A DNA stretch of 64,000 nucleotides from Bacillus_I endophytica_A. GTDB taxonomy: Bacteria > Bacillota > Bacilli > Bacillales > Bacillaceae_H. The notes beneath the pieces are model-generated. The model made no database searches. It had not been told where the DNA came from and saw only the letters and a program-made list of their open reading frames with translations. This document shows positions 8,898 through 17,250 of the stretch, one piece after another (the first letter of the stretch is position 1; the number at the start of each line of letters is the position of its first letter). The stretch is taken from the NCBI RefSeq assembly GCF_026790145.1, contig NZ_JALAMS010000018.1, positions 186,001 through 250,000 on the forward strand. Reading direction: 5' to 3'. Position numbers and translations under genes: made by a program.

Positions 8898-9025
8898 AAA
8901 TTTCTTTCATTATTTTTTGACTATCAGGAAGCAGAGGGTTTTTAACGAAGGTTGCTAAAATTCCGGTGATTTTTTTCTTCCGTGGATAAGGATAATTTTC
9001 GGAGAGAATCATCTCCATAGATAGT

Positions 9026-9057
9026 AAAAAGGCGCTAATGAGAATTAGCGCCTTTTT
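9026..9057. terminator. bidirectional terminator
   Basis: Perfect 14-bp arms AAAAAGGCGCTAAT and ATTAGCGCCTTTTT serve both the phosphatase gene and the convergent MFS gene. Confidence 0.85.
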
Positions 9058-9058
9058 G

Positions 9059-10249
9059 TTATGAAACTTCTGTATGGATCGTATTTTTTTTAGATTTTTT
9101 AAACGTTGTGAGTGCAAAATAAATAAGAACCATTGCAACGACAAGGATTGAAGACCAAGCGTACATGGCGCTGTATCCTAGGGCACCAACTGCTTGCCCT
9201 AAAATAACGGCACCAACGGCAACTCCTAAATCCATAAAGCTTAAAACCATTGCATTTGCTGTTCCTTTTTTATCTGGGGTAACACGGCTAACAGCCCAAG
9301 CCTGGAATGTTGGCTGCATAATTCCATATGCAATTCCATAAAAAATACCGGAAAGAACAAGCATACTAAAGTGTGATGTATGTGAAAGTAAAAGAAGACC
9401 AATAATACCTGTGATACACGCAGGATAAATTAAAAACTTATGTCCAAATTGGTCATAAATTTTACCTGAAAAAGGTCTTGTTAAGACAAGCATTGCTCCA
9501 ACGATAAGAAAGAAGAAAGAAGTTTTTCCTCCAAGACCTGTATCAGCTCCAAGACCGTCTAAATAGTTCACAATACCGGAAAATGTAATATAAAAAATCA
9601 TGACAAGAAAACATGGTAGAAGTGCCTCTCGTGCAAAAGCATGATCAAGAAGTGATTTTGTATGTGAAATTTTTGGTGGCGTGTATTTATAACGAAGAGC
9701 AATTCCACCGACAAATGTCAACACTGTTAAACTGATAGAAAAAATAAGAAGAACATTAAAACCGTATGCATGAATAAGTGATAAAGCAATCATTGGACCA
9801 ACAGATGTCCCGATACTTGTTGAAAGCCCAAAGTACCCAATTCCTTCTCCAATACGATTTGGCGGAATTAAATTAGTAGCAAATGTTGCTAAAAGAGTTG
9901 TAATGATACCAAACCCAATTCCTTGAATAATACGTAAAACAATTAAAAATGGAACAGATTCATTGTTAAAGCTTAATGCGACAGCTACAATAAGAAAAAC
10001 AAGAGTGATAAGCATTGTTTTTTTCATATTTAGTCTTTCAAGAAACATCCCGATAAATGGTCGAGATAGGATAGCAGCAATCATGAAAACTGTTGTCATT
10101 AATCCCCCCGTTGTGGCATTGTTACTAATATCACCTACAAAAACAGGGAACCCTCCTAAAAGGGATTGAAGACTTAGGAAGAACAAAAATGTAATCGTGA
10201 TAATCATCACATACTGTCCTGTCCAAAGTTTTGTTTTTTCGTGTTCCAA
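9059..10249 (-). CDS. MFS efflux transporter
   Basis: A 396-aa, about 12-TM major facilitator protein of the drug:H+ antiporter type. The TM2-3 loop reads SRPFIGMFLERLNMKKTM (motif-A-like), and TM5 has TSIGTSVGPMIAL, close to antiporter motif C. It lies 29 bp downstream of a MarR gene on the same strand, so the pair is most likely one operon in which MarR senses a pump substrate. The cytoplasmic loop between TM6 and TM7 is short. Substrate unknown; efflux of a toxic compound is inferred from family and context. Confidence 0.85.
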   Translation of the reverse strand: MEHEKTKLWTGQYVMIITITFLFFLSLQSLLGGFPVFVGDISNNATTGGLMTTVFMIAAILSRPFIGMFLERLNMKKTMLITLVFLIVAVALSFNNESVPFLIVLRIIQGIGFGIITTLLATFATNLIPPNRIGEGIGYFGLSTSIGTSVGPMIALSLIHAYGFNVLLIFSISLTVLTFVGGIALRYKYTPPKISHTKSLLDHAFAREALLPCFLVMIFYITFSGIVNYLDGLGADTGLGGKTSFFFLIVGAMLVLTRPFSGKIYDQFGHKFLIYPACITGIIGLLLLSHTSHFSMLVLSGIFYGIAYGIMQPTFQAWAVSRVTPDKKGTANAMVLSFMDLGVAVGAVILGQAVGALGYSAMYAWSSILVVAMVLIYFALTTFKKSKKNTIHTEVS

Positions 10250-10278
10250 AATATTACCTTCTTTCTTTTTTTAAAAAA

Positions 10279-10707
10279 TTAATTTAGCTTATTCTTCACA
10301 TTAAACTGAATGTCTTCGAGAACACTCACAAAAGAACGTAGCTTTTCTTCTGAAATCCCATCAAATATTGTTGTGTACAGATTCTCCACATGTGGAAGAA
10401 CTTTTTCCGTAAGAATCCGCCCCTCACTTGTAATTTCAATAAGGTAAGAGCGCCGGTCATCAGGATTTGGTAAACGTTTTAAAAGATCACGCTTCTCAAG
10501 TAAATCTAAAATTTTCGTTAAAGTTGCTTGATCTTTGTCAGCTTTTTCTGCTAATGCTTTTTGTGTTAAATGTTCAACAAAAGAAAGCTGTTTTAAAACG
10601 GTCCACTGTTCAGCTGTAATATTGAATGGCTTCAGTGAATGTGTCACAGTACTTCGTAGCAATTTACTTGTTGTGCTCGTGCAAAATCCAATATCATCCT
10701 TTAGCAT
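10279..10707 (-). CDS. MarR-family regulator of the adjacent MFS pump
   Basis: The 142-aa winged-helix protein has the MarR layout: TVLKQLSFVEHLTQKALAEKADKDQATLTKIL, then the wing LLKRLPNPDDRRSYLIEIT with the conserved DDRR. It is transcribed leftward with the MFS gene. A perfect 28-bp palindrome overlaps its -35 element, so it very likely represses itself and the pump and releases DNA when a ligand binds. Confidence 0.9.
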   Translation of the reverse strand: MLKDDIGFCTSTTSKLLRSTVTHSLKPFNITAEQWTVLKQLSFVEHLTQKALAEKADKDQATLTKILDLLEKRDLLKRLPNPDDRRSYLIEITSEGRILTEKVLPHVENLYTTIFDGISEEKLRSFVSVLEDIQFNVKNKLN

Positions 10708-10746
10708 CTATCTCATATACCCCCTGATCAAAATCACATGTTTCCT

Positions 10747-10775
10747 ATTATACATCTTAATATTGTTTGTGTAAA
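10747..10775 (-). promoter_or_regulatory. sigma-A promoter of marR-MFS operon
   Basis: On the minus strand TTTACA (10770-10775) and TATAAT (10747-10752) are separated by 17 bp and lie about 40 bp before the MarR start. Confidence 0.7.
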
Positions 10776-10800
10776 TATAGTTTGTATACAAACTATATTT
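10773..10800. promoter_or_regulatory. 28-bp palindromic MarR operator
   Basis: The half AAATATAGTTTGTA is followed directly by its exact reverse complement. It overlaps the -35 box of the marR promoter by three bases, which suits autorepression. Confidence 0.75.
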
Positions 10801-10825
10801 TAAAAGGAATGTTTTCATGACGTAG

Positions 10826-10857
10826 AAAAACCGTCCTTTCAAAAGGACGGTTTTTTT
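10826..10857. terminator. intrinsic terminator of garD
   Basis: Arms AAAAACCGTCCTTT and AAAGGACGGTTTTT surround a short loop; it touches the garD stop codon. The T run works in both directions. Confidence 0.8.
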
Positions 10858-12391
10858 AAGTGAGGGGAGCAGGATTGAATAAGCAAAGATCATTATGAAG
10901 CTTCCAGTAGTCTGCCCATGTTTTCTTTTTACCGCTTGCAACATCAATCATGTAATGAAAAAGTTCTGTGCCAATATCTTCGATTGTCGCATTTCCAGTT
11001 GCAATTTCTCCTGCATTAATATCAATTAAATCATGCCACTGCTCTTTCAAAGCATTTCGTGTGGAAACTTTTATAACAGGAGCCATTGCTAGACCATAAG
11101 GAGTACCGCGTCCTGTTGTAAAAACGTGCAAATTCATTCCTGAGGCAAGTTGCAGTGTCCCGCAAACAAAATCACTTGCAGGTGTTGCTGCATAGTGAAG
11201 GCCTTTTTTAGTTGCTTTTTCTCCAGGTGCTAATACATCTACAATTGGACTTCTTCCAGATTTAACGATAGAACCAAGTGCTTTTTCCACAACATTTGTT
11301 AAACCACCTTTTTTATTTCCTGGTGAAGGGTTTGCACTTCTATCAGCTTTTCCTCGCTCTAAGTAGCGATCATACCATTCCATTTCTTTTACTAACTTTC
11401 TTTGGACGTCTTCGTTTGCCGCTCGTGGTGTTAACAAATGAACAGCATCACGAACTTCTGTTACTTCAGAAAAGAAGACAGTTGCCCCAGCACGGACGAG
11501 AAGATCTGCTGCATATCCAACAGCAGGATTAGCCGTTACTCCAGAGAAAGCATCGCTTCCTCCACATTGTAATCCAACAACTAAGTTGGATAGAGAGCAT
11601 AATGTGCGTTCTCGTTTATTTAGCCGTTTTAATTTTTCTTCAGCCATTTTCATAATCGTTTCAAGCATACCGTTAAATCCTTGCTCTTCTTGCAGGAGAA
11701 CAACGTCTCGTTTATCGTCGCTTGATAAAAGCCGACTTGTTGTTAGCTTTTCACATCCAAGTCCAACAACCATCACTTCTCCCCCAAAGTTTGGATGCTT
11801 CATTAAATTTTGAACAGTACGAATAGGAATGGCAGCATCATCTGCATCAATAGCAACTCCACAGCCATAGTTATGGTTTAAAGCTACAACGTCGTCAACG
11901 TTTGGATAATGGGGCAGAAGTTCTTTCTTGACACGTTCTACAGCATAATCTAGAACACCGACAACACATTGGACACTTGTTGTAACACCGAGGATATTTT
12001 TCGTTCCCACACTGCCGTCGTTGTTTTCATAGCCAAGGAACGTATATCCGTTTATAGGCTCCATTTCTTCTGTTTTAGGGCTATCTTGAATAAGCTCTGC
12101 TAATGGTGGAGGAACAGGGAGCGAGACAGCACTTTCTTTAATACGACTTCCTTTTTGTAACATTTCACGAGCATATCCAATAATTTCTCCATATCGTATA
12201 ATGGGTTCTCCAATGGACAGGGAGGTAAGCGAAACTTTATGACCTTGTGGAACATCGTCGATGAGTTTTAAACCACATGGGAACATAGTGTCTTTTGAAA
12301 GACCACCTTCATTTACGACAATGGCAACATTATCATTTTCATGTACTTTAATATAAAGAGGGGTACTCTTTTGCTTTTTACTTATTGACAT
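10856..12391 (-). CDS. garD: galactarate dehydratase
   Basis: The 511-aa protein matches GarD of the UxaA/altronate-galactarate dehydratase family in length and composition. It dehydrates galactarate to 5-dehydro-4-deoxy-D-glucarate, which then joins the glucarate pathway. An N-terminal SAF-like domain (about residues 10-95) is followed by the catalytic part. Landmarks are GYENNDGSVGTKNILG, NHNYGCGVAIDADDA, GLQCGGSDAFSGVTANPA and TTGRGTPYGLAMAPVIKVSTRN. It diverges from the sigma-54 activator gene, and its upstream region has a perfect sigma-54 promoter, so the neighbouring activator probably switches it on. Confidence 0.93.
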   Translation of the reverse strand: MSISKKQKSTPLYIKVHENDNVAIVVNEGGLSKDTMFPCGLKLIDDVPQGHKVSLTSLSIGEPIIRYGEIIGYAREMLQKGSRIKESAVSLPVPPPLAELIQDSPKTEEMEPINGYTFLGYENNDGSVGTKNILGVTTSVQCVVGVLDYAVERVKKELLPHYPNVDDVVALNHNYGCGVAIDADDAAIPIRTVQNLMKHPNFGGEVMVVGLGCEKLTTSRLLSSDDKRDVVLLQEEQGFNGMLETIMKMAEEKLKRLNKRERTLCSLSNLVVGLQCGGSDAFSGVTANPAVGYAADLLVRAGATVFFSEVTEVRDAVHLLTPRAANEDVQRKLVKEMEWYDRYLERGKADRSANPSPGNKKGGLTNVVEKALGSIVKSGRSPIVDVLAPGEKATKKGLHYAATPASDFVCGTLQLASGMNLHVFTTGRGTPYGLAMAPVIKVSTRNALKEQWHDLIDINAGEIATGNATIEDIGTELFHYMIDVASGKKKTWADYWKLHNDLCLFNPAPLT

Positions 12392-12429
12392 TTTTCCATC
12401 TCCTTTTTATAAAAGCTATTATTGTAATA

Positions 12430-12446
12430 TGCAATAAACGTGCCAA
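12430..12446 (-). promoter_or_regulatory. sigma-54 (-24/-12) promoter of garD
   Basis: On the minus strand the sequence TTGGCACGTTTATTGCA has the -24 GG and -12 GC elements exactly as in the consensus TTGGCACN5TTGCW, about 40 bp before the garD ATG. The gene for a sigma-54 activator is divergent from it. Confidence 0.88.
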
Positions 12447-12452
12447 GTGAAA

Positions 12453-12466
12453 TGAAAGCGATTTCT
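12453..12466. promoter_or_regulatory. cre-like site upstream of garD promoter
   Basis: TGAAAGCGATTTCT fits 13 of 14 cre positions (the last A is T). It lies between the sigma-54 promoter and the candidate activator sites, where bound CcpA could disturb DNA looping. Confidence 0.5.
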
Positions 12467-12509
12467 TCAAGGATTGTAGGAAGTGAATAAGTATAGGTGT
12501 ATCATTTTG

Positions 12510-12534
12510 CAACATATGTTGGCGACATTTGTTG
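12510..12534. promoter_or_regulatory. candidate upstream activator sites for the sigma-54 activator
   Basis: A perfect 12-bp palindrome CAACATATGTTG (12510-12521) is followed by a similar copy, GACATTTGTTG (12524-12534). They lie about 65-90 bp upstream of the garD -24 element, a normal enhancer distance. Binding by the adjacent regulator is inference. Confidence 0.5.
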
Positions 12535-12619
12535 TATTTTACGAGAGATAAGAAAGGAGAAAGAGAAGAAAAGGCGAAAAAGATAAAATAGCCATTTTGG
12601 AGAAAAGGGGGAGAAAACG

Positions 12620-14521
12620 TTGGGGAAAATAATCTTTATTGCACCAGATAAAGCTCTTTATAAAATGGGGCAAAACATGATAAAAAGGTTGTCTTTAGAA
12701 CAGGAAGTAGAAATCTACTTATCAAGGCTTGGGCGAGCAGTTAAACTAGCTCGTAGCTTACAAAATGATCATGTAGATGTCATTATTTCGAGAGGTGGAA
12801 CAGCTTCTCTTTTGAGAAAAGAAAACTTAACTATTCCGCTTGTTGACATTCGCGTTACTGGGCAAGATTTAGCAAAGTGTTTTCATGAAAGTAAGAAAAA
12901 AACCGGTCTTGTTTCACCTAAAATAGCGCTTTTCGCTTTTGAAAATATGAAAGAAGAAGTAGAAGGCTTATCCTCTATTTTAAATGTGTCGCTTTCCCTT
13001 TATAAACTAGAGAAAAAAGAGGATATTTTCACAAAAGTTGATGATCTTTTATTTAAAGACGCAGACATTATTGTAGGGGGAATGAGTACTGCCGTTTATG
13101 CACGTAAAAAAGGATTTCAAGCTTGTGTGATTCATTCGGGAGACTTTGCCATTAAGAATGCTCTTTTGGAAGCTAAACGAATTGTAAAGGGTCGGAAAAT
13201 AGAGAAGAAGAGAACGGAGATGTTTAAAGCGTTGATAGATTACTCAACACAAGGAGTAATTGGGGTAGACGATAAAGGCTTGATTAACGTATTTAACGAA
13301 GCAGCAGAGAAGCTTTTAGAAATAGAAGCTAAAAACATCATTGGAAAATCTCTTTCTACTCTTTTTCCATTCTACTCTTTTCACGATTTGAAGGAGAAAA
13401 ATGAGCTAGGCGAAACGAAAATATACGGAACAAAAACTTTTCTATTTCATAAAATCCCTATTATTGTAGAGGAAAAGATGGTAGGAGGAATGATTGCTTT
13501 TCAAGATATTACACATATTCAAAAAATGGAGGAGAAAATTAGAAAAGATGTAGGAAACAAAAACTTGACAGCTTCTTATACCTTTGGAGATATGTTCGGT
13601 ATTTCTAAAGAGTTAGACCGTGTAAAAAGAACAGGACGTAGAATGGCTAAAACAGAAGCCACTGTTCTTATTTCAGGAGAATCTGGAACAGGGAAAGAGC
13701 TTCTAGCTCAAAGCATTCATAGTGAAAGCGAGCGAAGAAATGGTCCATTTGTTGCTATAAACTGTGCTGCTCTTCCTTCTTCCCTTCTTGAAAGTGAGCT
13801 TTTCGGATATGAAGAAGGAGCGTTTACAGGAGCGAGACGCAAAGGGAAGAAAGGGCTGTTTGAACTAGCTCATAGAGGAACAGTATTTCTTGATGAATTA
13901 GGTGAAATGGACGCCTCTGCACAAAGTAGGTTGTTAAGGGTGCTTCAGGAAAAACAATTTATGCGTGTAGGAGGTCATCAATATATCTCAACAGATGTTA
14001 GAGTTATTGCTGCCACAAATCAAAACTTAGTTGAAAGTGTACAAAAAGGAACGTTTAGAGAAGACTTATTTTATCGATTACACGTTTTATCAATTACGAT
14101 TCCACCTCTTCGTGATAGAAAAAGCGACATTTCTTATCTTGCTAAGCTCTTTCTTCAGCATTATAACGGGAAGTATAAAAGAACATTTTTCTTAAGTGAT
14201 GATGTATATAAAATGTTAGAGGAGCAACAATGGTTAGGAAATGTAAGAGAATTAAAGCATTTTATAGAGAAACTTGTTGTTGTAGAAGAAAAGGATAGAG
14301 TAGAGCGAGAAGATATTGCGCACTATTTTGAAGTGAAATCAATAGCTAAAGAGCAGGAAGAGCAACAGTCATTACAAGAAAGCGAAAAGGAAAAGATTAG
14401 AGAAGTAGTGAAGGAGTGTTATGGCAATATCTCGAAAGCAGCACGTCTTTTAGGCATTAACCGAAGTACACTTTATCGAAAGTTACGAAAATATCATATT
14501 AAAGTAGAGAAGTCTTATTAA
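12620..14521 (+). CDS. PrpR-type sigma-54-dependent transcriptional activator
   Basis: The 633-aa protein has an N-terminal PrpR_N sensor domain (about residues 1-190, with ISRGGTASLLR and IVGGMSTAVYARKKG). A PAS domain (about 205-310, ALIDYSTQGVIGVDDKG) follows, then an AAA+ domain with Walker A GESGTGKE and the sigma-54 contact loop GAFTGA, and a C-terminal Fis-type HTH (ISKAARLLGINRSTLYRKL). It is a bacterial enhancer-binding protein that drives RNA polymerase-sigma-54. The start is TTG after GGGGGAG. It diverges from garD, whose promoter is of sigma-54 type; an aldarate or a pathway intermediate may be the signal. Confidence 0.92.
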   Translation: MGKIIFIAPDKALYKMGQNMIKRLSLEQEVEIYLSRLGRAVKLARSLQNDHVDVIISRGGTASLLRKENLTIPLVDIRVTGQDLAKCFHESKKKTGLVSPKIALFAFENMKEEVEGLSSILNVSLSLYKLEKKEDIFTKVDDLLFKDADIIVGGMSTAVYARKKGFQACVIHSGDFAIKNALLEAKRIVKGRKIEKKRTEMFKALIDYSTQGVIGVDDKGLINVFNEAAEKLLEIEAKNIIGKSLSTLFPFYSFHDLKEKNELGETKIYGTKTFLFHKIPIIVEEKMVGGMIAFQDITHIQKMEEKIRKDVGNKNLTASYTFGDMFGISKELDRVKRTGRRMAKTEATVLISGESGTGKELLAQSIHSESERRNGPFVAINCAALPSSLLESELFGYEEGAFTGARRKGKKGLFELAHRGTVFLDELGEMDASAQSRLLRVLQEKQFMRVGGHQYISTDVRVIAATNQNLVESVQKGTFREDLFYRLHVLSITIPPLRDRKSDISYLAKLFLQHYNGKYKRTFFLSDDVYKMLEEQQWLGNVRELKHFIEKLVVVEEKDRVEREDIAHYFEVKSIAKEQEEQQSLQESEKEKIREVVKECYGNISKAARLLGINRSTLYRKLRKYHIKVEKSY

Positions 14522-14587
14522 GAAAATGAATACCTTCTTTTTTTAGCTTGATAGAGAGGTTTATAAAAAAAGAAAAGAATAATTTTT

Positions 14588-14625
14588 TGTAACCGTTGAC
14601 AAAACAATTTAATTTGTCTTACAAT
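14588..14625 (+). promoter_or_regulatory. sigma-A promoter overlapped by a cre site
   Basis: TTGACA (14596-14601) and TACAAT (14620-14625) are 18 bp apart. The cre box TGTAACCGTTGACA (14588-14601) matches all fixed consensus positions and covers the -35 element, so CcpA would block polymerase directly. The next gene starts 43 bp after the -10 box. Confidence 0.78.
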
Positions 14626-14667
14626 AAAATTGTAAATTATCAGAATGTTTGGAAAGGGGAAGAAGTT

Positions 14668-15600
14668 ATGACGATTACAAGAAAAGCACCAAAGGGGATT
14701 CTAGGTTTTCCTGTTGCTCCATTTAATGAGCAAGGGAAAATAGATGAAAAAGGATTAGAAGCTAATATTCAATTTTTATTAGATGAGGGATTAGAGGCTA
14801 TTTTCATTGCGTGTGGATCTGGAGAATTCCACGCTTTAAATACAAGTGAGTATGAGAAAATGGTTGAGGTGGCTCAAAGTGTTGTAAATGGTAAAGTACC
14901 TGTTTATACAGGAGTAGGAGGGAATTTATCAACGGCACTTGAGTGGGCGAAGATTTCAGAAAATAAAGGAGCAGACGGCTATTTAATTCTTCCTCCTTAC
15001 TTGATTAAAGGGGAGCAGGAAGGACTTTATGAATATCTCAAAACAATTATTGATTCCACAAGCTTAAATGCAATTGTGTATCAAAGAGACAATGCAATTC
15101 TGCAGCTTCCAACACTTCAAAAATTACTTGATCTTCCACAGCTTGTTGGTTTAAAAGACGGCCATGGAAATATGGAGCTCAATATTCAGTTAACACAAAC
15201 AATTGGAAAAAGATTAGGATGGTTGAATGGAATGCCGATGGCAGAAGTGACAATGCCTGCATATGCTCCAATTGGATTTGATTCATATTCTTCAGCTATT
15301 TCAAACTATATTCCACATGTTTCGAGAATGTTTTATGATGCAATCTTAGCTCAAAATCAAGAGCTTGTAACAGAGCTGTATCAAAACGTCATTTTACCCA
15401 TTAATTCGATTCGTCATCGAAAATCAGGTTATGCTGTATCACTTATTAAGGCAGGAATGGAGATCATTGGATTGCCTGTGAAAAATACGGTGCGCCCACC
15501 TGTTGTACCTGTTGATAAAGAAGACTATCGTGATCTTGAAAAAGTAATTGAAAAAACATTTCAAAAATATCCAAAATCACAAAAAAGCGTTCTTTCATAA
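14668..15600 (+). CDS. kdgD: 5-dehydro-4-deoxyglucarate dehydratase
   Basis: The 310-aa TIM-barrel protein is a member of the DapA/NAL superfamily. It matches B. subtilis YcbC, which dehydrates and decarboxylates 5-keto-4-deoxyglucarate to 2-oxoglutarate semialdehyde. Landmarks are GILGFPVAPFNEQG near the start, the Schiff-base lysine in LPQLVGLKDGHGNMEL, and the conserved Tyr in LNAIVYQRDNA. ATG 14668 follows GGAAAGGGG. The longer frame opening at TTG 14596 would start inside the -35 box and is rejected. It heads a cre-controlled operon with the aldehyde dehydrogenase. Confidence 0.9.
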   Translation: MTITRKAPKGILGFPVAPFNEQGKIDEKGLEANIQFLLDEGLEAIFIACGSGEFHALNTSEYEKMVEVAQSVVNGKVPVYTGVGGNLSTALEWAKISENKGADGYLILPPYLIKGEQEGLYEYLKTIIDSTSLNAIVYQRDNAILQLPTLQKLLDLPQLVGLKDGHGNMELNIQLTQTIGKRLGWLNGMPMAEVTMPAYAPIGFDSYSSAISNYIPHVSRMFYDAILAQNQELVTELYQNVILPINSIRHRKSGYAVSLIKAGMEIIGLPVKNTVRPPVVPVDKEDYRDLEKVIEKTFQKYPKSQKSVLS

Positions 15601-15640
15601 TTCTGAACGAATTGTAAACGCTTAATCAAGGAGGAGAACT

Positions 15641-17107
15641 ATGAGCATTCGTACAGAGGAAAAGCAGTACCCAAACTTTATTAATGGAAAAGAAGTTTTC
15701 TCATCTTCAAGTGAAGTGATTAAAATTACTAATCCAGCAAATACAACAGACGTTGTTGGATATGTGCAAAAATCAACGGAAGAAGATTTAAATGAAGCAG
15801 TGCAAGCAGCTGCAACAGCACAAGAAAAGTGGAAGAAGCTATCAGGAGCTGAGCGAGGACAATATTTGTATGCTGTTGCTGATATTATGGAGAAGAAAAT
15901 AGATGAAATCGCTCATTGTGCAATGCGTGAAATGGGAAAAACGCTTGGGGAAACAAAAGGTGAAACAATACGAGGAATTGCTATATTACGCTACTACGCT
16001 GGTGAAGGTATGCGTAAAGTAGGTGATGTGATTCCTTCAACTGATAGTGATGCGCTTATGTTTACAACCCGTGCACCACTTGGCGTTGTTGGTGTCATTA
16101 CCCCTTGGAACTTTCCTGTTGCTATCCCAATTTGGAAGATGGCACCTGCGCTTATCTACGGAAATACGGTTGTAATTAAGCCAGCAACCGAAACAGCGAT
16201 AACGTGCGCTAAAATTGTTCAATGTTTTCAAGAAGCTAATATTCCAGAGGGAGTCATTAACATGGTAACAGGCTCTGGCTCTGTTATTGGACAAGGTATT
16301 GCGACTCATCCAGGAATTCAAGCGGTAACTTTCACAGGATCAGACGGAGTTGGAAAGAGAATTGGTCAGCAAGCACTTGCTCGTGGAGCGAAGTACCAAC
16401 TTGAAATGGGTGGAAAGAACCCGGTTATTGTAGCAAATGATGCAGATTTAGATTTAGCTGTTGATGGAACAATTAGCGGGGCATTTCGTTCAACAGGTCA
16501 AAAGTGTACAGCAACAAGTCGTGTTATTGTCCAAAGTAGTGTTTATGAAGAGTTTAAAGAAAATCTATTAGCTAAAACAAAAGAACTTGTGGTAGGTAAT
16601 GGAGAAGACAGCGGTACATGGATGGGCCCATGCGCAAATGAAGGTCAGCTCAATACGGTTCTTTCCTATATTAAGAAAGGAAAAGAAGAAGGAGCAACAC
16701 TTTTATTTGGTGGGGAACGATTAACAGAAGGCGAGCTTAAAGATGGTTATTATGTTCAACCTACTATCTTTGAAAACGTAAATTCCAAGATGACGATTGC
16801 TCAAGAAGAAATCTTTGGTCCAGTTATTGCGCTTCTTAAAGTGGAAAGTGTAGAAGAAGCACTTCATATTGCAAACGATGTCGAATACGGCTTAAGTGCC
16901 TCTATTTTCACAACAAACATTAGCTCTATGCTGTCGTTCATTAACGAAATGGATGCAGGGCTTGTACGAATCAATTCAGAAAGTGCGGGAGTAGAGCTTC
17001 AAGCACCGTTTGGAGGTATGAAACAATCAAGCTCACATTCTCGTGAACAAGGAGAAGCAGCGAAAGAATTTTTCACAGCTATTAAGACGGTTTTTGTTAA
17101 AGGATAA
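15641..17107 (+). CDS. gucD: 2-oxoglutarate semialdehyde dehydrogenase (GucD/YcbD)
   Basis: The 488-aa NAD(P)-dependent aldehyde dehydrogenase follows kdgD by 40 bp behind an AGGAGG site. In aldarate pathways this enzyme oxidises 2-oxoglutarate semialdehyde to 2-oxoglutarate. The catalytic Cys289 is in STGQKCTATSR and the general-base Glu in LEMGGKNP. The cofactor motif is GVITPWNFPVAIP and the glycine turn TFTGSDGVGK. Full length for the family. A weak cre-like sequence precedes it (see rejected list). Pathway role rests on neighbourhood; the fold is certain. Confidence 0.9.
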   Translation: MSIRTEEKQYPNFINGKEVFSSSSEVIKITNPANTTDVVGYVQKSTEEDLNEAVQAAATAQEKWKKLSGAERGQYLYAVADIMEKKIDEIAHCAMREMGKTLGETKGETIRGIAILRYYAGEGMRKVGDVIPSTDSDALMFTTRAPLGVVGVITPWNFPVAIPIWKMAPALIYGNTVVIKPATETAITCAKIVQCFQEANIPEGVINMVTGSGSVIGQGIATHPGIQAVTFTGSDGVGKRIGQQALARGAKYQLEMGGKNPVIVANDADLDLAVDGTISGAFRSTGQKCTATSRVIVQSSVYEEFKENLLAKTKELVVGNGEDSGTWMGPCANEGQLNTVLSYIKKGKEEGATLLFGGERLTEGELKDGYYVQPTIFENVNSKMTIAQEEIFGPVIALLKVESVEEALHIANDVEYGLSASIFTTNISSMLSFINEMDAGLVRINSESAGVELQAPFGGMKQSSSHSREQGEAAKEFFTAIKTVFVKG

Positions 17108-17124
17108 ATAGTTTCGCCTCAATA

Positions 17125-17164
17125 TATAGATGGAAGAAAAGCGGGGTGATTTCTTCCATCTGTA
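17125..17164 (+). other. 12-bp stem-loop between gucD and gudP
   Basis: Arms AGATGGAAGAAA (17128-17139) and TTTCTTCCATCT (17150-17161) enclose the 10-nt loop AGCGGGGTGA. No T run follows, so it is not a classical terminator; mRNA processing or stability is possible. G+C-rich cre-like fragments (AAGCGCTT, AAAGCGCT) occur just after it. Confidence 0.5.
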
Positions 17165-17250
17165 TAAAGAGGAAGCGCTTTACAATAAGGATAAGCATCA
17201 AGGGGGAACATGGGGAAAGCGCTAGATCATAGTGCAAGGGGAGGATAACA

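Noticed and set aside
14596..14667. Longer kdgD start at TTG 14596
   Set aside because: It would place the start codon inside the -35/cre element; ATG 14668 has a proper ribosome site.
15613..15626. cre-like TGTAAACGCTTAAT before gucD
   Set aside because: Only 12 of 14 positions fit and it lies inside an operon just before a ribosome site.
17166..17225. cre-like fragments AAGCGCTT and AAAGCGCT before gudP
   Set aside because: The cores look right but the outer TG and CA pairs do not fit at the proper distance.
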